From contig JAQICU010000099.1 of assembly GCA_027858325.1 (NCBI GenBank), positions 1-8,980 on the forward strand: a DNA stretch of 8,980 nt, given 5' to 3'. The stretch comes from Candidatus Cloacimonadota bacterium (lineage in GTDB: Bacteria; Cloacimonadota; Cloacimonadia; Cloacimonadales; TCS61). The notes below the pieces were generated by a model. It had not been told where the DNA came from. It was given only the letters and a program-made list of their open reading frames with translations, and did no database searches. The translations under genes and the position numbers were made by a program. Shown piece by piece: positions 1 through 4,659 of the stretch; the first letter of the stretch is position 1; every line of letters begins with the position of its first letter.

Positions 1-217
1 GTTAAACATTGTTCCGCTTCGATACGGTTGCGAGTTTTTTACAGGGGCACGCCGCCGTTAAACAACATGGAGCGAAGCGGAATGTTGTTTAATGCTTTGC
101 GTGTGCGGCGGGATCGGAACGATCCCAACCAAAAGCGAACAAGCCAAAGTTTGAATCGTAAGATTCAGACGAAACGAACTGGTAACACGACCCGCTGAAA
201 CGCTTGTTATGCGATTC
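1..217. repeat. Palindrome cluster ending in an integron-like core site
   Basis: This stretch has no gene and is locally richer in G and C than its neighbours. It contains three clear hairpins: TTAAACAACAT (58-68) pairs with ATGTTGTTTAA (82-92); GGGATCG (110-116) pairs with CGATCCC (120-126) around GAA; TGAATC (152-157) pairs with GATTCA (162-167). The first 25 bases resemble the reverse complement of about 70-94. The right end reads CGCTGAAACGCTTGTTATGC (193-212), which looks like the outer half of an integron attC site, with core GTTATGC at 206-212. The matching other half is not visible, so it either lies before the window or the site is degenerate. Similar palindrome-rich intergenic elements occur between cassette genes in spirochaete-like genomes. 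The family assignment is from memory and is uncertain. Confidence 0.4.
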
Positions 218-462
218 AATTATTTTTTAAAAACTACCAAAAATTAAATTCATTACAGAATCACAGAATACAGCTAGCCAGTTTTCAATTAATGCTTGCT
301 GAAAAATCATTTTATCGATCATGCAATCATAATAGAAAATTTATCGACGGCTCGAGTTTTAGGAATCATTTGTTTTTTGTCCAAAAGAAAATTGATCAAC
401 ATCGTTTGTTTTAAAACAAGTTCGACTGAATCCCACTTAAAACCTTATAATGCACATCAATT
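213..462. other. Gene-free AT-rich spacer
   Basis: No credible open frame or RNA gene is visible here on either strand. The only structure seen is a perfect 14-base palindrome TTGTTTTAAAACAA at 406-419. On the minus strand this lies 44 bases beyond the lipoprotein stop codon, so it could act as a weak transcript end, but it lacks a convincing GC-rich stem. Confidence 0.4.
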
Positions 463-798
463 CTAACCAAAATGAGTGATCTCGACGTTACCATTATTCC
501 TGTTCACTTTAATTTCAAAATCTGGATATTCAGGACTCCAATAAAATTCCCAATTTTCTTCAATTAACTCTGGGTCGCCAAGAGATGAATTGTATCCTTC
601 GCAACACTCATCCATTATAAAAATTGCACCAGATTTAGTTATAGGAACTTCGACAGAATGAGATAACTCTACTTCTTGAGGTTCTCCACCATTTAGTAAA
701 GTTACGGTTACAATACTTATTTTTTCAACATCTGTAGAAGTACAACTTAGTATTAATGTACTAAGTAGTACGAGGATAATAATTAATCTGACTTTCAT
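463..798 (-). CDS. Small predicted lipoprotein, function unknown
   Basis: The product is 111 residues. It begins with a lipoprotein signal: basic start (MKVR), a hydrophobic run to about residue 17, and a lipobox-like ILSC with the lipidated cysteine at Cys19. The mature part of about 92 residues is acidic and has no membrane segment. It contains a vicinal cysteine pair (Cys65-Cys66) and a C-terminal stretch rich in W, Y and F (about residues 83-111). The start is supported by AGGAG at 805-809, well spaced from the ATG. The gene lies alone on the minus strand inside a unit flanked by 10-bp inverted repeats, which suggests mobile accessory cargo. I do not recognise the family. Lipid anchoring in the envelope is a firm expectation; anything further would be guesswork. 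Confidence 0.8.
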   Translation of the reverse strand: MKVRLIIILVLLSTLILSCTSTDVEKISIVTVTLLNGGEPQEVELSHSVEVPITKSGAIFIMDECCEGYNSSLGDPELIEENWEFYWSPEYPDFEIKVNRNNGNVEITHFG

Positions 799-919
799 TG
801 TTTACTCCTATATTCTTTAAATTGCAATATAGATCCCAATGGATCACAAATATCGCATAACATATGTATGCCGCGCCAATTTTTTTGTACACATAACTAA
901 CCTATAGTTATACCGAAAA

Positions 920-958
920 TGTACACAATAACTTTTTTATGAAAAGTTATTGTATACA
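920..958. repeat. 17-bp-arm hairpin, possible bidirectional terminator or binding site
   Basis: The arms TGTACACAATAACTTTT (920-936) and AAAAGTTATTGTATACA (942-958) pair with one mismatch around a 5-base loop TTATG. A shorter inverted repeat sits just upstream, ATAACTA (893-899) with TAGTTAT (905-911). The sequence TGTACAC at 886-892 is repeated at 920-926. The stem is almost entirely AT, so it is weaker than a normal intrinsic terminator, but the runs of T and A on either side would work in both directions. It lies between the divergent lipoprotein gene and the EnvC-like gene. Confidence 0.5.
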
Positions 959-1089
959 CATCAATACCAAATTCCAATTCGACTAAATCAATATTCAATC
1001 TCAATTTTGTTTCCCCTAAATCAATTTAATTAATGCAAAACCGAATCTGTTAATACATTTATTAGCTGTCAAACGAAAAATATGTTTAT

Positions 1090-1160
1090 AAACTTCCGAA
1101 TCTTAGTGAAGTCAGAAAACCATCCAAATCTTACAAGGAGAGTTTCTTTGCTGGAAGTTT
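1090..1160. repeat. Inverted repeat with 8-bp arms
   Basis: AAACTTCC (1090-1097) is complementary to GGAAGTTT (1153-1160). The 55 bases between contain no open frame. The element sits next to a degenerate dispersed repeat and looks like intergenic repeat debris. Confidence 0.25.
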
Positions 1161-1184
1161 CGGAAAGGGTGGACAATCAGATAT

Positions 1185-1230
1185 AGATTGCTTCGTCTGA
1201 TACCGTAGAAAGAGAACTCGCAAAGACAGG
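1185..1230. repeat. Degenerate dispersed intergenic repeat
   Basis: AGATTGCTTCGTC (1185-1197) followed 19 bases later by CTCGCAAAGACAGG (1217-1230) resembles the two halves of an intergenic repeat seen in many unrelated bacterial genomes, of the type GATTGCTTCGTC...CTCGCAATGACAGG. The palindrome is incomplete here, so this would be a decayed copy. The resemblance is recalled, not searched. Confidence 0.35.
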
Positions 1231-1263
1231 AAATCTTATCGACAGAACCAATGACCAATTTAC

Positions 1264-1305
1264 TAATTCCTAATCCCTAATCCCTAATCCCTGATCCCTG
1301 ATCCT
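1264..1305 (+). repeat. Heptamer tandem repeat (TAATCCC/TGATCCC)
   Basis: Six consecutive 7-base units are visible: TAATTCC, three copies of TAATCCC, TGATCCC and TGATCCT. The tract ends 14 bases before a TTGACA hexamer and 80 bases before the EnvC-like start codon. It is a simple-sequence tract whose copy number could vary between strains. Confidence 0.85.
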
Positions 1306-1318
1306 ATTCTCTCTCTTC

Positions 1319-1346
1319 TTGACACAAAATCGTTCAATCATAAAAC
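1319..1346 (+). promoter_or_regulatory. Possible promoter of the EnvC-like gene
   Basis: A perfect TTGACA at 1319-1324 is followed after 16 bases by TAAAAC (1341-1346), a weak match to TATAAT. This would place the transcript start about 30 bases before the ATG at 1385. It is the best promoter candidate between the heptamer tract and the gene, but the -10 match is poor. Confidence 0.3.
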
Positions 1347-1384
1347 TAATCCAAAAGATTGAATAGATAGGTTTAATAAATAAA

Positions 1385-2485
1385 ATGTTAAAAATAAAAT
1401 TGATTGGATTATGTTTGTTGTTGAGTGTTTTTACCTTTGCTCAGAATCTGGATGAAAAGAAAATTCAGTTGGATGAACTGAATAAAAAAATTGATGAAGA
1501 GAGCAAACTGATTGAGGAAGTTGAACAAAAAACTAAAAATACAAAAGAAGATATAAATTCGACAAAATCTAAAAAGAATAAAGCTGAGAAGAAGATCAAT
1601 CAATTAAAAAAATCCGAAAGCAGTGCAAAAGGAAAATTAGATGAAACAATGAATAAACTCGATCTGGCAAATCGGGAATTGAGCGATCTGCATAATCTCT
1701 GTGAACTTGAATTCAATAAACTTTGTCTGGCTCACTATTTAAGTATGATCTATCCTGAAAAAAGAATGGATACTAAACTCTTGAGCTCAATTATCCAACA
1801 GACAACTGCTGAGATCAATACAAGAGATGACGAAAAATCCGGATTGGAAAAGAAAAAGAAAAAGGGCACAAAAATATATGAAGATCTGATCTGGACGCGT
1901 ATTGTTACAAATAAAAATAGGAAAAAATATTCCAGTCAGGTTGCTTCCTTAAATGAAATACTTTTGGATTATGAGCAGGAAAAAAAAGCAGCTGAACAGC
2001 GAGTTGATGAGTTAAAATCACAAGCAGCAGCCTTAGATGAGCTTATTACAAAGCTGCAGGCAGATATAGTGTCTGACGATTATTCATATAAATTCTCAAC
2101 TCCAAAATTGATCTGGCCGGCTAAGGGTACGGTAATAAAAGAATTTGGTGAGCAGAAAAGTGACCAATATAAAGTCAGTTTACTCAATAATGGGATCGAT
2201 ATCGGTCTGGCAGTGGGATCAGATATTATGGCTGTGGATGATGGTGTGATCGCCTTTGCCGAATGGTACAATGGCGCCGGAAAACTTGTCGTGATCGATC
2301 ATCAGAATGGCTTCTACACTCTCTATTCTCATAACAGTAAATTACTGGTTTCAAAAGGAGATAAGATTTTTAGAAATCAAGTTATTGCGCTTTCCGGAAT
2401 GACCGGTTCAGCAGAAGTTCCGAGTGTTCATTTTGAATTACGGAAAAGAGGAACTCCAATAGATCCGCAAGAGTATTTGGAATAA
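1385..2485 (+). CDS. EnvC-like secreted coiled-coil protein with degenerate M23/LytM domain
   Basis: The 366-residue product has a signal peptide (about residues 1-19, cleavage near FTFA/Q), two long charged coiled coils (about 22-105 and 145-230) and a C-terminal M23/LytM domain (about 240-366). This is the layout of EnvC-type murein hydrolase activators, which act in the periplasm at cell separation. Active M23 enzymes bind zinc through HxxxD and the second His of HxH. Here the first His is Asn268 (NNGID), Asp272 is kept, HxH is Ser347-Val-His349, and the YxH motif is kept at His316. Losing one zinc ligand suggests an amidase activator rather than an endopeptidase, as in E. coli EnvC. The start has no strong Shine-Dalgarno sequence. 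The last 47 codons are partly duplicated at 4061-4186. Confidence 0.85.
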   Translation: MLKIKLIGLCLLLSVFTFAQNLDEKKIQLDELNKKIDEESKLIEEVEQKTKNTKEDINSTKSKKNKAEKKINQLKKSESSAKGKLDETMNKLDLANRELSDLHNLCELEFNKLCLAHYLSMIYPEKRMDTKLLSSIIQQTTAEINTRDDEKSGLEKKKKKGTKIYEDLIWTRIVTNKNRKKYSSQVASLNEILLDYEQEKKAAEQRVDELKSQAAALDELITKLQADIVSDDYSYKFSTPKLIWPAKGTVIKEFGEQKSDQYKVSLLNNGIDIGLAVGSDIMAVDDGVIAFAEWYNGAGKLVVIDHQNGFYTLYSHNSKLLVSKGDKIFRNQVIALSGMTGSAEVPSVHFELRKRGTPIDPQEYLE

Positions 2486-2490
2486 CGACC

Positions 2491-2561
2491 TGCATCACAA
2501 GCGGACCACCCAAAGTTTCCGCGTCAGCGCCACCACGCTTCTTGCCGTCTCGTGTGATGCA
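2491..2561. repeat. attC-like imperfect palindrome downstream of the EnvC-like gene
   Basis: TGCATCACA (2491-2499) and TGTGATGCA (2553-2561) form a perfect 9-bp outer stem. After an unpaired stretch the stem resumes with CGG (2502-2504) and CCG (2545-2547), and inner GCGT (2521-2524) can pair with ACGC (2534-2537). Outer stem, unpaired spacer, inner stem and loop is the fold of integron attC sites. The outer box has CAC/GTG where functional sites have AAC/GTT, so it may be a decayed site or an unrelated palindrome. It begins just after the EnvC-like stop codon and could also end transcription. Confidence 0.35.
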
Positions 2562-2668
2562 AGTGAAACTTGACTATAACTTACCTGAACGTCTATTAAT
2601 TCACCATAATCCACATACGAATTTATCGGTTCAACAAACTTCTTGTATTTATGGGCGTCTTCGGTGTC
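2495..2668 (-). pseudogene. Possible gene remnant, startless open frame
   Basis: Downstream of the ankyrin gene, on the same strand but in another frame, a frame of 57 sense codons is open between two TGA codons. It has no usable start codon. Its translation begins DTEDAHKYKKFVEPINSYVD and looks more like protein than chance, but I do not recognise it. It could be the tail of a decayed cassette gene. Its last part overlaps the attC-like palindrome. Confidence 0.2.
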
Positions 2669-2680
2669 TCACATAGTTGT

Positions 2681-3226
2681 TCAATCAAGGTTTTCCGAAA
2701 ATTTTTCGAAGACCTTCAACACATCATTATAATTAAATTTTTCAGCCCACTGTTGGGCTGTCATGCCGTTTTTCTTCGGATTCGTATCAGCTCCTTTTTC
2801 CAGCAGAAGATCAACAATTTCGGTGTAACCACCTACGCTGGCAAGAATAAGGGCGGTATAATCAGCCTGGCTGACAGCGTTCACGTCCGCTTCGTTTTCA
2901 ACCAGCAGTTTGACGATTGCGGTGTGTCCAAATCCTGAGGCAAACATCAACGCTCTCCATTGCAAGTTGTTTTGGGCGTTAACGTCCGCGCCGTATTGGA
3001 TCAATAGCTGCACGATGGGCAAATTCCCCTTTTCGGCTGCAATGATCAGTGGCGTTTTGCCGATCTCGTCACGTGTATCAACCTCGGCTCCAGCCGTCAG
3101 CAGAGTTTTAGCGGACATCTCATTGCCTTGGATTACCGCCTGAAGCAAATGTTCTTCCCCATATGAAACCGAGGAACATATAAATAGTATAAAAAGTATC
3201 GAAATCAATGCAATATTCTTTTTCAT
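2681..3226 (-). CDS. Exported ankyrin-repeat protein
   Basis: The 181-residue product has a Sec-type signal peptide (about residues 1-23, hydrophobic core 5-20, cleavage near VSYG/EE). It is followed by a short ankyrin array: a partial repeat (about 26-54), three full 33-residue repeats (55-87, 88-120, 121-153) with the signatures KTPLIIAAEKGN, GADVNAQ and EIVDLLLEKGAD, and a partial cap (154-175). Ankyrin repeats bind other proteins, and the signal places this one in the periplasm or outside the cell. AAGGAG upstream of the ATG supports the start. The gene is 94 bases downstream of the HEPN-like gene on the same strand, with attC-like sequence between. Its composition is more GC-rich than the operon at the right. 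The binding partner is unknown. Confidence 0.85.
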   Translation of the reverse strand: MKKNIALISILFILFICSSVSYGEEHLLQAVIQGNEMSAKTLLTAGAEVDTRDEIGKTPLIIAAEKGNLPIVQLLIQYGADVNAQNNLQWRALMFASGFGHTAIVKLLVENEADVNAVSQADYTALILASVGGYTEIVDLLLEKGADTNPKKNGMTAQQWAEKFNYNDVLKVFEKFSENLD

Positions 3227-3252
3227 CTCTTTTTCTCCTTTCTTTATTCTTA

Positions 3253-3313
3253 GGTTAACGATTGAATTAAACCGTGCCTTTTTTTTGGCGTCAGTTGCAG
3301 CGCCGTGTTAGGC
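3253..3313 (-). repeat. attC-like site between the HEPN-like and ankyrin genes
   Basis: Read on the minus strand, the 61-base element starts with GCCTAAC (3313 to 3307), only 7 bases past the HEPN-like stop codon. It ends with GTTAACC (3259 to 3253), 27 bases before the ankyrin ATG. Both boxes match the integron consensus RYYYAAC and GTTRRRY. The right half contains GGTTTAATTCAATCGTTAAC, close to the right half of the aadA-type attC. The left half does not pair well with it; the only clear inner pairing is GCC/GGC around a run of eight A. This suggests a hybrid or decayed site. Confidence 0.4.
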
Positions 3314-3809
3314 GAATATTTCATATTGGCACATGGTCAGTTGGCAGACCCTGAAGCTCTATTTTATCAAGATCAATACCTGACAATCGCATCACAGCTT
3401 TGTAGGCCTCCAATAACACTTCATGAATTTTCTCAAGGTCATCGAGCATTAATAGACGTCCATCTTCTGTATTTCTCCGAAAATTATGCTGGCGATAGAA
3501 CGAATGAGACAATCGGTTTCGCTCTTTAAGTGCGTTTGATAGCAACTCTTCCAGATGTTCAACCGACTCTGATGTGTTCTTTACACCTTTAAGAAGTTGC
3601 CCCAACGTTTTTCGATTAATGCTGTTATAAAGTGCAGTTGCTGCATCCGGATTTTGATTTTCGATCAGGTTTTGATCAATAGCTCCTGACACGAAAAGGA
3701 CAGTACCTAACTCAGTCTCAAGCAGCTGGGCGGCTTCAGACGCTAAACCGAATTTTTGATATACGTCATCTAGGCTTGGCATAATCGATTCACTCTTCTT
3801 TCGCCTAAC
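3307..3809 (-). mobile_element. Cassette-like unit carrying the HEPN-like gene
   Basis: GTTAGGCGAA (3307-3316) and TTCGCCTAAC (3800-3809) form a perfect 10-bp inverted repeat around one gene. On the minus strand GTTAGGC comes 20 bases before the start codon, and GCCTAAC comes 7 bases after the stop codon. Compact spacing and a cassette start complementary to its own R'' box are hallmarks of integron gene cassettes. The sequence on the other side of 3809 is the duplicated block, which starts at this core. Confidence 0.5.
3321..3782 (-). CDS. HEPN-like accessory protein, possible RNase
   Basis: I place the start at the ATG at 3782 (153 residues), because codons further upstream, in a frame open to a TTG at 3938, lie in the duplicated promoter block or in the cassette leader. 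A purine-rich AAGAAGAG lies 10 bases before this ATG. The protein is helical and charged. Near residues 86-96 it has ERNRLSHSFYR, in which Arg88 and His93 fit the RX4H motif of HEPN ribonucleases, followed by a helix with DGRLLMLDDLEKIHEVLLEA. Stand-alone proteins of this pattern are common among mobile accessory genes. HEPN RNases usually act as toxins or in phage defence, but no antitoxin or nucleotidyltransferase partner is adjacent, so that role is inference. Confidence 0.65.
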   Translation of the reverse strand: MPSLDDVYQKFGLASEAAQLLETELGTVLFVSGAIDQNLIENQNPDAATALYNSINRKTLGQLLKGVKNTSESVEHLEELLSNALKERNRLSHSFYRQHNFRRNTEDGRLLMLDDLEKIHEVLLEAYKAVMRLSGIDLDKIELQGLPTDHVPI

Positions 3810-4059
3810 ATTTATTAGACTGCTTAAAATTTCATGTACTGCCTGGTTAAGCAATATATCACAAAATTGCGATAATAGCATTTCATTTTTCTTGTTTTTG
3901 ATATTAATTTTTTCATGTCTTCCAAAGCCGAAAGTCAAAATTATTTTTTAATCTGTCAAATGAATTTTTTCTTGCCTGTCTCAACAGTGAAAATTATTTA
4001 ACGTATAGAATCAAATATGGGAGAAAAGGAAAGAAGATTTTGAAAAAACAGAAGATCAA
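3810..4059 (+). repeat. Duplicated block, copy A (Sua5 promoter and first codons)
   Basis: This block matches 4660-4909 base for base in length, with about 15 differences in 250 (roughly 94% identity) and no gaps. Differences crowd into the first 120 bases; the last 130, which carry the promoter, ribosome binding site and TTG start, differ at about two positions. It starts immediately after the core GCCTAAC. The ATG present at 4860 in copy B is ATC here, while the TTG start and its AGGA are intact. Confidence 0.9.
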
Positions 4060-4273
4060 GTTACTGGTTTCAAAAGGGGATAAGATCTCCATGAATCAAG
4101 TTATTGCTCTTTCCGGAATGACCGGCTCAGCGGAAGTTCCAAGTGTTCATTTTGAATTAAGGAAAAGAGGAACTCCCGTAAATCCGCTGGATTGTATGTT
4201 AGATATTTATATGATCTGCCCCCTTTTCCCTTTTGTCAATTACTTCCATCTCCGACTTCTTGTTAAAAGTTAG
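4040..4273 (+). pseudogene. Chimeric fragment: Sua5 start joined to EnvC-like tail
   Basis: The frame opens with TTG at 4040 and seven codons identical or nearly so to the start of the Sua5 fusion (MKKQKI). From 4061 it continues as a copy of EnvC-like residues 320-361, including GMTGSAEVPSVHFELRKRG, and then runs into unrelated sequence to a stop at 4273. The product lacks both the coiled coils and most of the M23 domain, so it is almost certainly not functional. Over 126 aligned bases there are about 14 differences from 2342-2467, in eight synonymous and four amino-acid-changing codons. It is the junction of a tandem duplication. A transcript may still start in copy A of the promoter block. 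Confidence 0.8.
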
Positions 4274-4506
4274 CCCATTGCTTGTTCAATCAGTTTGGTG
4301 ATTTCTCCCTCATCAGGAAATCGCTGTCCTTCAATATTTTGTTTAGAGTAGATCAACTTACCATTACACTTTACATCGAAGATTCCGCCACCGCCGTCGA
4401 TCAATTTAACATTTGAGTCAGAATAATTTGCCTTCAATTCTGCTTCCACCCGGGAAGCTTGAGGAAGAAAGTTTCAAGCAACACAATATTCAATAAAAAT
4501 GTTCAT
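4270..4506 (-). CDS. SelW-like selenoprotein (Rdx family), UGA read as selenocysteine
   Basis: Codon 11 (4474-4476 on the plus strand) is TGA. Reading it as selenocysteine gives 78 residues that fit the SelW/SelT/SelH (Rdx) thioredoxin-like family throughout. The redox motif CxxU is at Cys8-Val-Ala-Sec11 within IEYCVAUNFLPQA, followed by GGGGIFDVKCNGKLIYSK (38-55) and QRFPDEGEITKLIEQ (61-75). The start has a perfect AGGAGG at 4511-4516. A 6-bp hairpin with a G-rich loop begins 15 bases after the UGA, as in bacterial SECIS elements. These proteins are thought to be thiol or selenol oxidoreductases; substrates are poorly known. The gene faces the chimeric EnvC fragment, with overlapping 3' ends. 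A nonsense mutation in a Cys homologue is the alternative, but the hairpin argues against it. Confidence 0.8.
4442..4476 (-). promoter_or_regulatory. Candidate bacterial SECIS element after the UGA codon
   Basis: In the mRNA, 15 bases follow UGA, then GCUUCC (4458 to 4453) pairs perfectly with GGAAGC (4447 to 4442) around a CGGGU loop. The loop guanines lie 23-25 bases after UGA, within the usual range for SelB recognition in bacteria. A weaker lower stem can form between CAA before and UUG after the hairpin. The hairpin lies inside the coding sequence, as bacterial SECIS elements do. Confidence 0.65.
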
Positions 4507-4516
4507 AACGCCTCCT

Positions 4517-4600
4517 TCATTCTAAATTGTTAAATAAGTCTATCCAACTATGTGGTAACCCGCCAACCGGCGTCATAACACCCTTATATGCATGCTTCAT
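4517..4600 (-). CDS. Small ORF directly upstream of the SelW-like gene
   Basis: This 27-codon frame encodes MKHAYKGVMTPVGG... and ends ...WIDLFNNLE. Its ATG is preceded by AAAGGA with normal spacing. Its TGA stop directly abuts the AGGAGG of the SelW-like gene, an arrangement expected for translational coupling. I do not recognise the peptide. It may be a real small protein, a leader peptide, or the tail of a gene shifted out of frame relative to the 12-codon frame before it. Confidence 0.35.
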   Translation of the reverse strand: MKHAYKGVMTPVGGLPHSWIDLFNNLE

Positions 4601-4635
4601 AACACACTATCCTTTCTTTCGTTTTGCCTTTTCAT
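4597..4635 (-). CDS. Twelve-codon ORF at the start of the SelW unit
   Basis: The frame encodes MKRQNERKDSVL and overlaps the next small ORF by ATGA. AGAGG lies 6 bases before its ATG, and the frame starts 18 bases after the core GTTGGAT (4659 to 4653 on the minus strand). It may be a leader peptide or the 5' part of a broken gene. Length alone gives no coding evidence; the support is the ribosome binding site and the ATGA overlap. Confidence 0.2.
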   Translation of the reverse strand: MKRQNERKDSVL

Positions 4636-4659
4636 TGTTTTCCTCTAATTGGATCCAAC

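Larger units (their letters stand above)
206..861 (-). mobile_element. Cassette-like unit carrying the lipoprotein gene
   Basis: The unit is bounded by a perfect 10-bp inverted repeat, GTTATGCGAT at 206-215 and ATCGCATAAC at 852-861. Read on the minus strand it starts with GTTATGC, has a gene beginning about 57 bases later, and ends with GCATAAC followed by AAGCGTTTCAGCGGG. In integron cassettes the first bases (TTRRRY) complement the cassette's own R'' box (RYYYAAC), and that is the relation seen here, although the A/T in the fourth core position is off-consensus. The 248-base gap between the stop codon and the R'' core is longer than usual. No integrase is present, so a cassette origin is inferred from the ends only. 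Confidence 0.4.
867..1384. other. Gene-free region between lipoprotein and EnvC-like genes
   Basis: This stretch of about 500 bases has no supported coding region. It contains a 17-bp-arm hairpin, an 8-bp inverted repeat, a decayed dispersed repeat, a heptamer tandem repeat and a candidate promoter, each listed separately. Confidence 0.6.

Noticed and set aside
832..845. GATCC-CAAT-GGATC small palindrome upstream of the lipoprotein gene
   Set aside because: A 5-bp stem is too short to support an operator or hairpin by itself.
2651..2938. Plus-strand open frame of 95 codons
   Set aside because: It lies antisense to the ankyrin-repeat gene and has no recognisable features.
3253..3259. GTTAACC as the start of a complete ankyrin cassette
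   Set aside because: The complementary R'' box GGTTAAC that should end such a cassette is not found between 2485 and 2680, so the ankyrin unit boundaries are not established.
4198..4204. GTTAGAT core at the end of the EnvC fragment as a recombination site
   Set aside because: It matches GTTRRRY, but no partner box or palindrome is visible nearby, and a 7-base degenerate match is easily chance.
4040..4273. Intact small protein of 77 residues
   Set aside because: It is a chimera of the Sua5 start and an EnvC-like tail with no complete domain, running into unrelated sequence.
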